Assembly: GCF_019649055.1 (NCBI RefSeq)
Contig: NW_026570331.1
Coordinates: 186,001-250,000, forward strand
Origin: Paramacrobiotus metropolitanus
Lineage: Eukaryota > Tardigrada > Eutardigrada > Parachela > Macrobiotidae
DNA length: 64,000 nt
Reading direction: 5' to 3'
The stretch's first letter is position 1; every line of letters begins with the position of its first letter. The notes under the pieces were generated by a model, which was not told the origin of the DNA, made no database searches, and saw only the letters and a list, made by a program, of their open reading frames with translations. Both the position numbers and the translations under genes were made by a program. Below, one piece after another: positions 44,342 through 54,955 of the stretch.

Positions 44342-45665
44342 GACGTTTGGTTTTCACCCTTCTATTTACCATATCTGCCGTAAACCAACGAATTAAAGCC
44401 ACTTTAGTGCGCAGACAAAACTTCATTTTGATATGATGAATACGTACCTAAATATCTCGGATATATCTATATACAGTACCTAAAGGACATCAATCTCGAC
44501 TCGCCACTCGGATCGGCGTCGTTAATTCAGAGTTTTAAAGAGTGCACAGATAACTTTATTCCCGCTGTTTTTTTATTTCTATATTATGCTACTTTATAAC
44601 AAAATATGATATCCTTAATTAAGTGTGGTGCTATTTGGCAACAGTTCAACACAAAATTGATTGTGTAAAAATTCTCCACAAGGCATAATAACTGCTCTAA
44701 ACCCGGGATAATGCACGGCTTTTACACGACAAACACGACTTTATAGATTACCAAACATTTCAAGATTACTAAGTCCATAGTCCATACTTTCCTTTGCATC
44801 GTACAAAAATGGCATATTTAACTGGTATAGCGCTGTATGAAGTCATTGCGTTAATAAAACATTTTCCTATTGATGTTTATTGCTGGATCGTCGGCCGTTC
44901 AACAGCTTTTCGGAATACCGACTTTAAACTACAAATCATCCCAATAACATTCGAACGGTACAAATAGTTTTTGGCTTCAGTTATTTGTAATTTGCTGTAA
45001 ATGTCAGATGCAACAGAACTTCTGTAACGAAAACAGAGTGCAGCCCCAAAAAGCACAAACTAAAGTTCGTGACCATCCAAACAAGGTGGTGGCGTAAGCG
45101 CATCTCGTTGCTCCGTAAGCAAAATTCTCGTAGGAACAATAATAATACAGTCAGGAGAAGCTGCAGTAGTGTTTTGAGACCTCGAAAGCCTGTTGTTTTT
45201 TGTTTCAACTTCATATACAGATAAAGGGATACAGCAACAAAGAACTTTTTACGGACAGCACAAGTTATAGCAACATGAACATACTCGTACTAAAAAATCA
45301 TTATAAAAGCTCTTCCTACATGCGGTCTTGCCCATTGCGCATATCGCATTCCCCCGCTGTATCTGCAGACCGGTTGCAACCAGTTGTGCTTCGCTAGCTT
45401 TCCCCGCTCCGTGGCAACTCCGGCGCTCGCGAAAGTGTTATTGCGAGAGGTATAAGAGCTGCGAGATTCTACTCAGGTAATGAATATCTACGGCTATTGG
45501 CTTACCTTGCTCTCAGAGTACCAGTTTGCTGACAACGGGCCTTTTGTGATCTTCCGCGGTCAGACCTTTTGGCTCCAATCGAATTGGTACATCGGCTTTC
45601 TGTAAAGTTGCGTAAAAACCCGTCATGTCTTGGAGACATCCTGCTGAGCGCTGGGAGCGGAGACC
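44342..45665. other. 3' flank of array copy 1
   Basis: Includes a block near 44490-44600 (CTCGCCACTCGGATCG ... TTTATTCCCGCTG) that recurs at about 49390-49470 and weakly at 61245, marking the duplicated unit. A TATAAGAG at about 45451 precedes a small frame (45480-45605, 41 codons) of unknown meaning. Confidence 0.4.
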
Positions 45666-45866
45666 ATGCCGGCCCAGTTCACCAACCAGCTCGCCACATA
45701 CGCAGGCGGGAGGAGTAACTTCGGTGCACCAAGACATAACGCTTATCGGGAAGGCAGCATATTCTACCAGGTTAACGAGGCAGGCATGGATCCAAAAACA
45801 TGGAGGAGCAGTTCTCTAAACAAGCAGCTACAGGCTGTGCACAGGCAGATTTTATTCAAACTGTGA
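45666..45866 (+). CDS. Hypothetical 66-residue protein
   Basis: ATG in a good context (GGAGACCATGC) opens a 66-codon frame, MPAQFTNQLATYAGG and onward, ending RQILFKL. It is GC-richer than its surroundings. The opposite strand also carries an ATG-initiated frame of 74 codons (45513-45737), and I cannot decide between them. No domain recognised. Confidence 0.25.
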   Translation: MPAQFTNQLATYAGGRSNFGAPRHNAYREGSIFYQVNEAGMDPKTWRSSSLNKQLQAVHRQILFKL

Positions 45867-46020
45867 CATCTGAGCAAATAATATTAGTAATAAATCACGT
45901 GTAATAATTATAATTTTGCTAGCAGCTGTTCTGTGTTTAGTGTTGGTGGTCATTTAATTATGGTTTAGCTTTGTAATATACGTATTAAATTTTTAATTTG
46001 TATAATCGGTATATGTAGTT

Positions 46021-46389
46021 TTAGAGATTAGAGAAGGACATGGCGCCAAATATCGAAAAATATTTTTTTCGACCATCGAGAACGTGCGCAACGTTAACTT
46101 CGTTTGGGCATATAGTCACAAAGGTCACATCCATCACAAGCATGAACTGGCACGCTATTGGTTGATGGATTTGTGATTTATTACTTATGCCTTTGCTTGC
46201 GAAACGTGCGCTTAAAACCTTATTCTGTCTAATTAAGTTCTGGATCTGGCGTTCAGACACCGAAATCCCACTCGCCTCTAAAATTTTAAAATTATAGAAT
46301 AGGGCTTTTTCTTCACTAAAACAGCTTGGTAGTTGCCAGTTGGTATTACACCCACCGGAGCCGTACTTTGTGTTCGTGCTTGGCAGCAT
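46021..46389 (-). CDS. Hypothetical 122-residue protein
   Basis: Single minus-strand frame from ATG (MLPSTNTKYGSGG) to stop. It includes a helix-like stretch, VSERQIQNLIRQNKVLSARF, and a hydrophobic MLVMDVTFVTI. No known domain and no paralogue in the window. It is longer than most chance frames in this AT-rich region, but evidence for expression is lacking. Confidence 0.3.
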   Translation of the reverse strand: MLPSTNTKYGSGGCNTNWQLPSCFSEEKALFYNFKILEASGISVSERQIQNLIRQNKVLSARFASKGISNKSQIHQPIACQFMLVMDVTFVTICPNEVNVAHVLDGRKKYFSIFGAMSFSNL

Positions 46390-46815
46390 TATTTCTGTGC
46401 AGTCTGGAACATTCTGTAGTACATTGCACAGATACGTGAGTCATGATCATGATAGCAGAATTAATGATAAGTGGCACTTTGCACAATGTTTACACTACTT
46501 CTACCTGTAATGACACAGCTGAAGAAGCCGACTTATCAGACAGGGCTGAGCACAACAAGAGTTATCAAGCAGCGCTGCCTATTATATTTTACACTGTGTG
46601 TCAGTATCCGATAATATTATTACTGAACAGATCAACAAAGTAGGTTAGTCTAGAAATGTCGACTGGTATCATCGCCACGACAATCACTGCAGTGAAAACA
46701 AGGTAGGTCACCACAATAGCTCCATCTTTCACAACGCCGATCCTGCATCGCGACGTTTGAACAAGGGTTACCGTGAAACATTACTGTGTGGCGCGCATAA
46801 ACAAAAACTCCCTCC

Positions 46816-46975
46816 AGTACACAATTGCCGTATCTGTCGTTTCTGTATGGGTAGGTAAACATCTATCAGTCTCGAAACTGACCTCTGGCATGTGACAAAT
46901 ATCAATTGTTTCATCGATGCATCATGTCGATATAAAAGAGCGAAATAAGTACCGTAGTTTTCCAAACCAGTAACC
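46816..46975 (+). repeat. Promoter-containing duplicated block, copy a
   Basis: About 155 bases nearly identical to 48577-48731, starting AGTACACAATTGCCGTATCT and running through the TATA box and the CCAAACCAGTA start-site motif. Divergence is confined to a few bases around the GCGAAAT segment. Confidence 0.85.
46931..46975 (+). promoter_or_regulatory. Array promoter, copy 2
   Basis: TATAAAAGAGCGAAAT, then TTTTCCAAACCAGTAAC about 30 bases downstream, which is probably the start site. The noncoding exon ends at 47106 (AAACCAG|GTAATA); the next acceptor is at 47874-47875, leading to the coding exon. Confidence 0.65.
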
Positions 46976-47898
46976 ATAAAGCGGTTTTGATTGTAGGTCT
47001 TCTTACGGTTCTATCAGGTTAAAAATGAACTGTTAGCGTGCTGCTGTTAAACGCTTGCCCATCCTCGATCTGAATATCTCGAGTGAGCCAACTTCTCTAA
47101 AACCAGGTAATACTGTAGCATGATTATCTTTGGGAAAAGTCTCGTAATATTAACTCATAGCTGTTAAAACAGTATTTTACGTTAAAGTGTGCGACGAATT
47201 TCTTGGATGCTGCTATTTTGTTCTATATTAAAGTCACTTCCCGCGTTTAAGGAATTATTAAGCAAGGTATAGATACTGATGGCACAGTGATTTCTATGGT
47301 TGAAGGTACTGATAGAACGGTATTTAGCGCGAAGTTTGCGCATGCAGGCGCTTGCCACAACACCGGGTCTACTGCGCTGACAAATTTACACCTCTTAAAA
47401 TTTAAGATAACTGTTAAAAAAGGAAATTATTACGTTATGATTTACATGTGTATCGTATTTTTTATTACGGTCGCTATTGGGCCTGCAACGGCCATGCACA
47501 AGTAGAATCACTTTAGTACAACACCAACCAGTTTGCGATTAACGAACTTTTTAGCTGCATTGCATTTATTCTGCGTAGGCGCAGTGAACTTTGTTGCGCG
47601 GGTATATATACTTTTAAAGGTCATCGGGTAGACGTAATGAAAGTGCTGCTGCTGTAGCAGTGTAGTACGGCAGTATATAAGATAAAATTAACCATGGACA
47701 TTATTAGATATTGCAAACCCGATAACTGGGAATCAGCGTTTTTGTGTGTTGGAAAATACTACTTTATCTTTACAGCGTTAATTTACGGTACAACTCAGCT
47801 GAGCGTTATCTTTTACAGTTGAACGTTAACGATACCAATTATCCGTTAATGATACCTACTCTAATTTTAATTTAGAAACCTCCTTCGCGCCAAACAAA

Positions 47899-48039
47899 AT
47901 GCCAGACCGACCAACGTACGAAAACGGCAGGATATACTACAACTGCCCATATTGCGGAAGACGGGTATGGGTATATGAAGCATTCGGGGCGTTTGTCGGG
48001 TCTAAGTGTTTTAACTGCAGGGATTGTCTTGTCATGTAA
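47899..48039 (+). CDS. Small two-CxxC zinc-ribbon-like protein, copy 2 (short form)
   Basis: 46 residues: MPDRPTYENGRIYYN, CPYC, GRRVWVYEAFGAFVGSK, CFNC, then RDCLVM. It keeps both CxxC pairs with 17-residue spacing but ends soon after, without the PPT..LPGAVW tail of copies 1 and 5. An extra Cys follows the second pair. The 40-base leader between the acceptor (47875) and ATG (AAACCTCC..CAAACAAA) matches that of the 59121 copy, so those two share a 5' UTR exon. Confidence 0.7.
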   Translation: MPDRPTYENGRIYYNCPYCGRRVWVYEAFGAFVGSKCFNCRDCLVM

Positions 48040-48576
48040 AATTACGGATTCAAAAGGTTTTTATACAATTACAACGATATGCTTTAAAACATTTGATGCT
48101 CTTTAAGTACACCGTTTTTGATTTGCGTAATCACGTCTTACGGATTATGAATGCAACAATTTTTCGGCAATGCTTGTAATGTTTTCACTTTGTTGATACA
48201 TGATATCTTTTGAATACAATGTGTTGTCAATTGCGCAATGTTGTTTATTGGCAAAAGCATTTATTTAATATGTAGTGGCACTGTGGCAGTAAAATCATTT
48301 TTCTGAGTCCGCTGGCTAAACAAACACACAATTAAATAAATTCTTATTCACAGTCTAACAATGTTGGCATTTTAGTCTACAGCTGTTACAGCATGTTAGA
48401 CTAAAAAGTAACCACTGGGCAACCCTTCCCGTTTACTCTGAACACGTCGTGAAGAAACACTGTAGATACCTGCACATACAAGCTGTACGGAAGCCGACAC
48501 AAATTTTACTCTGTATACCACACACACAAACATTGCAATACATTGCTTATTAAGATGACTATAATACACAATGTTT
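48040..48576. other. Spacer after array copy 2
   Basis: No coding sequence recognised. AT-rich, with a TTAGTCTAACAT/ATGTTGGC-type short inverted motif around 48352-48400. Confidence 0.35.
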
Positions 48577-48731
48577 AGTACACAATTGCCGTATCTGTCG
48601 TTTCTGTATGGGTAGATAAACATCTATCAGTCTCGAAACTGACCTCTGGCATGTGACAAATATCAATTGTTTCATCGATGCATCATGTCGCTATAAAAGA
48701 GCAAAATATCGTAGCTTTCCAAACCAGTACC
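48577..48731 (+). repeat. Promoter-containing duplicated block, copy b
   Basis: Near-identical to 46816-46975, with TATAAAAG at 48692 and CCAAACCAGTA at 48719-48729. No two-CxxC gene follows; the next frame (48800-49195) is unrelated. Confidence 0.8.
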
Positions 48732-48799
48732 GAAAAAGTTTTTTCGTTACACTGAAAATTAATTACACTGAATTACACTGAAAAGTTTTTTTCGTGTAA

Positions 48800-49195
48800 T
48801 TTAGTTCTGTCGCAATTTCGGCGGTTTCATCAGTTAGCAACAAACGAAAAATCAAATCTAAATTAATCAATCAATTAGAAGCTTTAAGTGGTGTTTCAGC
48901 CGAACCACTTAAGGTTTTGCAGGGTTTGAAGTATGACACTCGTAAAAGTTTGCTCAATCATATCAAGAAAAAGATCAATAACACGTGCAGTCTCCCCACA
49001 GTCAAGGTTTCTCTAACCAAAAACTCTTTAAAAAATCTGTCACAACAGTCAAATCAGCCGGAGTCCATGCAGAACTGGGTACTACAATGTATGTCAGATG
49101 ACCGTCTGTTGACTGTAAGCCGAGCATCCTTAGATACTGCAAAGTTGGTTTTACCTTACATAACTTCTGAGGGCAGTAAGACTTATCGTTTGTAA
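48800..49195 (+). CDS. Orphan frame behind the duplicated promoter
   Basis: Open frame of 131 codons with no early ATG; the first Met lies about two thirds in. A plausible acceptor (GTGTAATTTAG at about 48794-48804) stands at its left edge, so it may be a 3' exon. The protein is Ser/Lys/Leu-rich (NKRKIKSKLINQLEALSG, SLLNHIKKKINN, ending TSEGSKTYRL) with no recognised domain. It could be an exon of an unknown gene newly placed behind a copied promoter, or a relic. Confidence 0.35.
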   Translation, partial: FSSVAISAVSSVSNKRKIKSKLINQLEALSGVSAEPLKVLQGLKYDTRKSLLNHIKKKINNTCSLPTVKVSLTKNSLKNLSQQSNQPESMQNWVLQCMSDDRLLTVSRASLDTAKLVLPYITSEGSKTYRL

Positions 49196-49570
49196 TAAAT
49201 CTTGCTGTTACAGCTTGCTGATATCATTTTTTTACGTTTACCAACCCAGCTCTTGCTAAGGAATTTTATCCGGGCCAGGTTCTTGAAAGCAGAAAGTAGA
49301 TACACAGCCGAAAAACAACATACTGCATGAATGCCACTTCAGCGCACACACAAATGTCATCCCAGTATAATATCTAAATAAAATAAAAATATCTCGCTAG
49401 CCGCTCGGAATCGCTAATTCTGAACTCCAATAAGTACTCGAAGAACAGTACTTTATTCCCGCTGTATTTCTGAATATTACATATCGTAAATAATGTCATG
49501 CTACATACACCACTTTACAGCAAAGTAATAATCTGTAACTGCATGATCACGGCAGCAGCTCATGAAAGAC

Positions 49571-49602
49571 TGAAAGTACACCGTAAGTACGGTGTACTTT
49601 CA
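49571..49602. repeat. Perfect 15-bp palindrome
   Basis: TGAAAGTACACCGTA and its exact reverse complement are separated by two bases. A further GTACGGTGTACGGTGTA run follows. Could be a binding site or a hairpin. Confidence 0.7.
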
Positions 49603-50036
49603 TACGTACGGTGTACGGTGTATTGTACTGTACTCCTCTTATAAGGTTAAGCAAGTTCGCTTCTCTTCAAGTTCAACTAAACATTCTCCACAGATTATCG
49701 GCTCCTAGTTCTGCCTTTTAACGCCAAAGTTGCATGTTTGATTGCCATAACTATTATATTATGGTTACTTTTTATTGGGTTGCACAAATGAACATAGGTT
49801 AAACGCTTAATCAAGCACTAGCAGTACGTTATTTCAGCACGTAATACACTTCATCCAGACTTTTCCCGATGCAGAAGGTTTCCTGAACGCAAGCAGCATT
49901 ACCTCGCATTAAAGCAATACTGATTCTCTGCTTCAGGAACCGAGTGGACCGCTTCTCCTGGGTCCGCTCAAAAAGCCTTAAAAGTTATATTATGTAATAA
50001 TGGTATAATGTTATTCTCAATACATGCAAAAATACG
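49603..50036. other. AT-rich spacer
   Basis: No gene, promoter block or transposon end recognised. Confidence 0.35.
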
Positions 50037-50113
50037 TGCATAATTTCCTGTTATTTATGTACGAGGTATTTAGGCTCTGAATACCTTCTACATAAAAAAT
50101 AGGAAATTATGCA
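50037..50113. repeat. 77-bp imperfect hairpin
   Basis: Arms of about 35 bases starting TGCATAATTTCCT and ending AGGAAATTATGCA pair with about four mismatches and a short loop. Size and shape fit a miRNA-like precursor or a tiny MITE. Confidence 0.6.
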
Positions 50114-50561
50114 TATTATTAGAATAATACACTGTACGTGTGTCGTCTATAAAGAACCACTGCCCACCCACACCATATGTATGAACGCATCAGCGGTCAT
50201 AAGCCTCTAACGTGCCCGTTCTTAAAATGTTTCACCGTTTTAAGCAGTTTAGTCCACAAAATTCTCCAGTGGACAAATTATGACCATTGGAGGCAGCCTG
50301 GCCAGCTTGAAATTTGCCTGTCGTCAACGACTCGCCACTGCAAAATGCGCGTCACCTACAGTAACACGTTTCTACTCCAAAATATTCATCGCCATTTATC
50401 AGTGGTACAGTGTATTAACTTGCTCGGTGTAAAGGCTGTGGTTAACAAGCAGCCACTCCCACTAGTATGGTTAGTAATCATTAATAATCAATCAGATTAT
50501 CGAATATGTCATAAGTTATGTGCGTTATGTCAACAGTCGTTTCATCGTTACATCGTGTTAC

Positions 50562-50600
50562 TATGAAAGGGCGAAATTAGATTTTCCCGACTGCCACAAA
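50562..50600 (+). promoter_or_regulatory. Degenerate array promoter, copy 3
   Basis: TATGAAAGGGCGAAATTAG then TTTTCCCGACTG, a weakened form of the TATA-GCGAAAT-CCAAACC block. A donor-like TCCGATCCG|GTAATATACC at about 50723 corresponds to TCCGACCAG|GTAATTATACC of the 53.4-kb copy. Confidence 0.45.
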
Positions 50601-50815
50601 ACTGGGTGGGTACTAATGTTTCATTTAGGTATGGAAGGTTAAACCATATATTTCATTATTTTATGTTGTTGGACGTTTGCTCATCACTCACTCCGATATT
50701 TCCAGTAAGCCGTCTCCGATCCGGTAATATACCGTGATAAGCTTTCCTTTATACCAACGACGCTGTGTTGACAATATAAACCGTAATTAAACGTACGTAA
50801 TCTTTTGCAAACACA

Positions 50816-51025
50816 ATGCCTACCGAAGTAGACAGGTTATGCGTGGTACGCGAAAACGGGAAGGTCCACTGGAATTGTCCAGGATGCGGGAAGCGCGTAT
50901 GGGTGTACGATTACCACGAGAATTATGCCCTGAAACTGTGTTGGCAGTGTCCGGGCTTCCCTGAGTACAGTCTTCTGGATCAGTACCCTGCAGTACTTGA
51001 GGCTCTTCTCAAATGGTTGTATTAA
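50816..51025 (+). CDS. Small two-CxxC zinc-ribbon-like protein, copy 3 (divergent)
   Basis: 69 residues, the most divergent intact member: an extended N-terminus (MPTEVDRLCVVRE), NGKVHWN, CPGC, GKRVWVYDYHENYALKL, CWQC, then a different tail (SLLDQYPAVLEALLKWLY) predicted to be an amphipathic helix. CxxC spacing of 17 is kept although the GRP motif before the second pair is lost, which suggests selection on the metal site. The ATG lies in CACAATGCC, like the other copies' MP start. Confidence 0.7.
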   Translation: MPTEVDRLCVVRENGKVHWNCPGCGKRVWVYDYHENYALKLCWQCPGFPEYSLLDQYPAVLEALLKWLY

Positions 51026-53253
51026 TAGCATTCCTGATTTTCGATAAACACTTCTGCAGCAAAATTATCGGTCTGTATCTTACTCTGCGGTCGGCATTGC
51101 GCCATTTTTTTATGTTCTGCTGTTTTGTAGCGTGTGCTGGAGTCGCAGAATCACAGTATATTGTTTTTATCATGTGGGCATCTTTAATTTAAACCAGTTT
51201 CTGGAAGGTTGAAGGTTGTAACGCTGTCGAAAGGCTTGTCGACGCCTTTTTAGTGTCAAGCTGCGCGCATCGTAATTAATTATAAATAAATATTAATATA
51301 CTCTGCTCTCCGCGCGGAGTAGGCGAGCGATATAGGTCTAGTTAAGCCTAGTTACATGTATTCGCTGAGCAGACAAATCCTGGCGGCGGCACTCAAAGTA
51401 AATTTAAAGTCAAAGAACACTTTAGGTAAAACATAAAAAAACAAAAGGAAAGGAGCATATAAGAAAATAGGAAAAAAATATGAGAAAATGATAAAAAACA
51501 TAAGTTAAACGTTGAAGTGATAATAAGTTCCCCGAAGGATATTGATATGTACGTGTTCCACCATCTCAGTGCAGTTGTGCTGACCTTTATGTTAGCCAAC
51601 ACGAACTGCGGTCTTTTTTAAAATAAAACTGTTTGCGTCCTTGAACTAAAATATGTACGCATCGACGAGCTGCTGTAGGAATCTTCGAAATTTTGCACAA
51701 GTCTGACAGCACTAAAACTATGAATAAATTCACTGTAACTCTGTAGGACAAACTGAGCCAGAGATTACCAATGGTACAGCAGTTTGTAGTCTTGTTATTA
51801 TTACTGTTACTACTTGCTATTCTCTGCTAGCTGCAAAATCAGTATTGTTAATACACTAATTATGTATGCATATCATACTTTTTTAATTTCCTTACTCAGC
51901 GTATTAGTGTCGCTATTGTAGCGTACAACTCGTCTGCCGTTTTAGGCATTCCTTCGCATAAACACCGAAAGCCGGCATCGATTGCCTTGCTTTTTTCTCT
52001 CCTTTTTTTATGCTGTCTCAAAGAAGTGGCATACTGTACTACGTGTGGGTTTTATTGTTATGAAGAAAGGAAAACTAATATTTTAACATAGGCGGGCACG
52101 GTAAAACAACACATTAACATCGATACATTAATCAGTGTAATATTACAAAAAATCGATATAATAATATTACTCGCGTTATAATGCAGCCAGTATGTATAGC
52201 TCAGCGGTTAGTTGTAAGACGGACGGCGCGGCCAGGGCTCAATAATAAAATTTTAAACATTAAAAATGCGCTTAAGATAATACTGTACATATATAAAACC
52301 AAAAACGTTCTATTCCGCGGTTTCAAAGAAATTAAAGTTTGCTGACCTTAAGATAAATATGTGAATATCACCTTAGTTTATTAAGATAAATATGTGAATA
52401 TCCATATTTTACGTGGTTAACTCGATCGACTCAGACAGTGCTGCCTAGTCTGACTTCATGCTTTCATTTAACCAGAGCTTTTAGGTTTCAGTACATACGG
52501 TATCACGACTCACAGTTAATACTAACGATAATTAAAGTAATTTCTGATACTCATAAATTATTAATTTGAAGATACTGTAAACGTGTTAATTTACGAGAGG
52601 AAATTAAGTATCGATAAATTAAATATGTGTAAATATATAATTATGTATGTCATCCCGTAGGTTGGTCCGAACTCCGTAGAAGCTGACATCATCGTCACTC
52701 GACATAACAATCTATACAGTTTGTAAACATAGTAGGTCACGATAACGGCACTATCCGAGACCACCCCGCGCCGTACCACACTGCAGATCGCGCAGGTAAA
52801 AAGCGGTCATCTTAGCTACTCGGTCCTTTAAAAACTCTAAACAAATTGCATCATTGCGCTACTGTGCCTTATCGCCACGCTAACGCGAAGAAGGAAGTAG
52901 CAGACCTACCGTGAGATGCTGTGTGTTGCTTGTAAACATCTTGCATATTGTCTACATACCACTACATCCAGTACAACGACGCATTATCTATCGCTACTGT
53001 ACAAACGCGCCAACATTTCCGTCAACCTCGAAAGTGTTCCCAGAGCTGCCCGTTTTGAAACTGCAGTGACAGGGAAGTGATGAAATTTGATGTTTGTGTC
53101 ACGTGCAAAAACATTCGCCACTGGGCATGTGGTTAACTTCCGTTCACAACTGGGCATGCTTGAGACCAACACTAGTACGTTTATAGGAGCCATCAACCAC
53201 ACAAGTTATCGCACATCACGTAGAAAGTAGTACGTACTATGTTATGCCACTTA
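51026..53253. other. Spacer between array copies 3 and 4
   Basis: 2.2 kb with no convincing gene. It contains TGTCGAAAGGC...GTGTCAAGCTGCGCGCAT at 51217-51270, loosely repeated at 54248-54300, a tRNA-like SINE relic at 52190-52243, and upstream DNA at 52995-53170 alignable with 43080-43230. Confidence 0.4.
52190..52243 (+). mobile_element. tRNA-derived SINE-like relic
   Basis: TATAGCTCAGCGGTTAG is a good Pol III A box of tRNA type; a decayed B box (GGCTCAATAAT) follows at the right distance. No cloverleaf can be drawn. Probably the head of an old SINE or a tRNA pseudogene. Confidence 0.45.
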
Positions 53254-53300
53254 TATAAAAGCGAAAATGTAATTTTTCCAAACCAGTAACTGCAAAAATA
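53254..53300 (+). promoter_or_regulatory. Array promoter, copy 4
   Basis: TATAAAAGCGAAAATG, then TTTTTCCAAACCAGTAAC. The first exon should end at 53414 (TCTCCGACCAG|GTAATT) and the coding exon begin at 53802 after TTCTTGCAG. Confidence 0.65.
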
Positions 53301-53806
53301 TTTGCTTGATAGACTTTCCCGTGGGTGTACAGAGTACGAGGTTATAGCACAGTTAACCGTTTACCCATTATACTTGTATAGTCCAGTTTTACAAGCAAGC
53401 CTATCTCCGACCAGGTAATTATACCGCGCGATACGTATTTTTATTCTTACGTATTCTTATATTTTCTCATGTTTTTCTTATGCGTCTTTTTATGCATACG
53501 TACTTACAAACAAATCTATACTAAAATTCTATTGGCACAAGCCACCCATAGAAATATCTGCAAGCGCTATATATATACTTGATGATATAACTTGCTAACA
53601 ATTATTTTATGCAGCACGGTTACAAATATTTTACATAAATTCCAAATATTTTTTAAACATTTTTCCAATGTTTAAAATTTGAAAATTTTTATTACTGTAA
53701 TCCCGCGCATGCGTATTATTATGTTTACAGGCTGATGCCGATTAAAATTGACACTTTATCGGTTAACCCATGGCTAGATGTAAAGATGTGATTTCTTGCA
53801 GATAAA

Positions 53807-53998
53807 ATGCCGTCGACAGGCAATGTCACTTATGCAGACGGGAAGGTGTGGTGGACCTGTCCATTGTGCAACAATCGCACATGGGTGCATACCTACTACG
53901 ACAAATATGTAGGACGACCGTGTCTCAACTGCCAGCCTCCCACTCTGATGGAGCTGCCCGGGGCGGTATGGACAACTCTTTTCGGCTGGCTATTCTAA
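53807..53998 (+). CDS. Small two-CxxC zinc-ribbon-like protein, copy 4
   Basis: 63 residues, very close to copy 1: DGKVWW, TCPLC, NNRTWVHTYYDKYVGRP, CLNC, QPPTLMELPGAVWTTLFGW. No signal peptide. The shared tail hints at a conserved partner surface. Downstream DNA (54000-54030, TTTGGCAAAGCTACT) also resembles that of copy 1 (44080-44095). Confidence 0.75.
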   Translation: MPSTGNVTYADGKVWWTCPLCNNRTWVHTYYDKYVGRPCLNCQPPTLMELPGAVWTTLFGWLF

Positions 53999-53999
53999 T

Positions 54000-54870
54000 A
54001 ACATCGTGGTTTGTCAGCTGTTTGGCAAAGCTACTGCTATAAACTAACTTTATCTGATATGGCGATTAGCGTTGTACTGGGTCGCACTGCGGCACGTTTG
54101 TATGCGAATAACCTTTACGTTTTATGCTGCTTATAACCTTGCAGTTCCAGTAATTTTTGATATTATTCTATTCAGCTTCTGCTTAATGATTTCATAATGG
54201 GCAGCATTAATGTGGAATTCTGAAGAGTTGCTTTAAAATTAAAGTTGTAACACTGTCGAAAAGCAACATATCAACATTTTGTCCAGTGCAGCGCAAATAA
54301 ACGCCATCCTAGGTAATACGATAACTATTACTATTCTCCGCATAAGTCGACATCGCTAATAAGCGTATCTTATTGCTAAACATCACACGTCTTGGAGAAG
54401 CGTCTACGCTGCATAGAGAAAAACACAACGAAACCACATCTCCTCGAAAGATCGCTTTATTTCACAGAAATAAATGCTCTAAATAACATCAGAAAACCAA
54501 ATCTAAAGGGGAAAAAAGGGCATAAAAACCCAGCAAAGCTAGGAATTGATGTTGTCAACTTGTCAGTTCCGAAGCTGGCACTCGACTGCAAACACACGAT
54601 TTATCGTGTGTGGAGAATGGCCGATGGCGAGCCGATGGTGAGGCAAATGTGCCGAATTGAGCCATCGCTCAATATCCTGTGCTTTATGCACGGCACTCTG
54701 ACACACGCACATAATTAATATAGAATTTGCTATGAGGAGCCATGGCATAAATACTATTGCTAATTTTAACGAAACGACGGTCGCGTACGAGAAAATACGG
54801 ATATTGCTGTTAGAGCGGCATCCGCTCTCTATAGGACCATTTGATAAAACATTTCGATAGAATTGGTATG
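54000..54870. other. 3' flank of array copy 4
   Basis: A 108-codon plus-strand frame at 54392-54718 (LLERSLYFTEINALNN, Lys-rich middle) opens without an ATG and has no domain. Otherwise nothing recognised. Confidence 0.35.
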
Positions 54871-54873
54871 CTT

Positions 54874-54945
54874 TGCCGATAGCCTAGTGGTGCCTCTCTC
54901 GGCCTTAGAGTATGGAGGTTGTGGGTTCGATTCCCTCAATCGGCA
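54874..54945 (+). ncRNA. tRNA-like Pol III transcription unit
   Basis: A box TAGCCTAGTGG (54880-54890) and a consensus B box GGTTCGATTCC (54924-54934) have tRNA spacing. The ends TGCCGAT and ATCGGCA can pair over 7 bp. No anticodon loop with T33 can be placed and the T-stem register is off by one or two bases, so a functional tRNA is unlikely. With the T8 run just downstream it looks transcribable: a tRNA-derived small RNA, SINE head or pseudogene. Confidence 0.5.
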
Positions 54946-54947
54946 GG

Positions 54948-54955
54948 TTTTTTTT
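54948..54955 (+). terminator. Pol III T-run terminator
   Basis: Eight T residues begin three bases after the tRNA-like acceptor end. Confidence 0.55.

Noticed and set aside
54874-54945. Functional tRNA gene
   Set aside because: A and B boxes are good, but the anticodon arm and T-stem register do not fold as a tRNA; called tRNA-like only.
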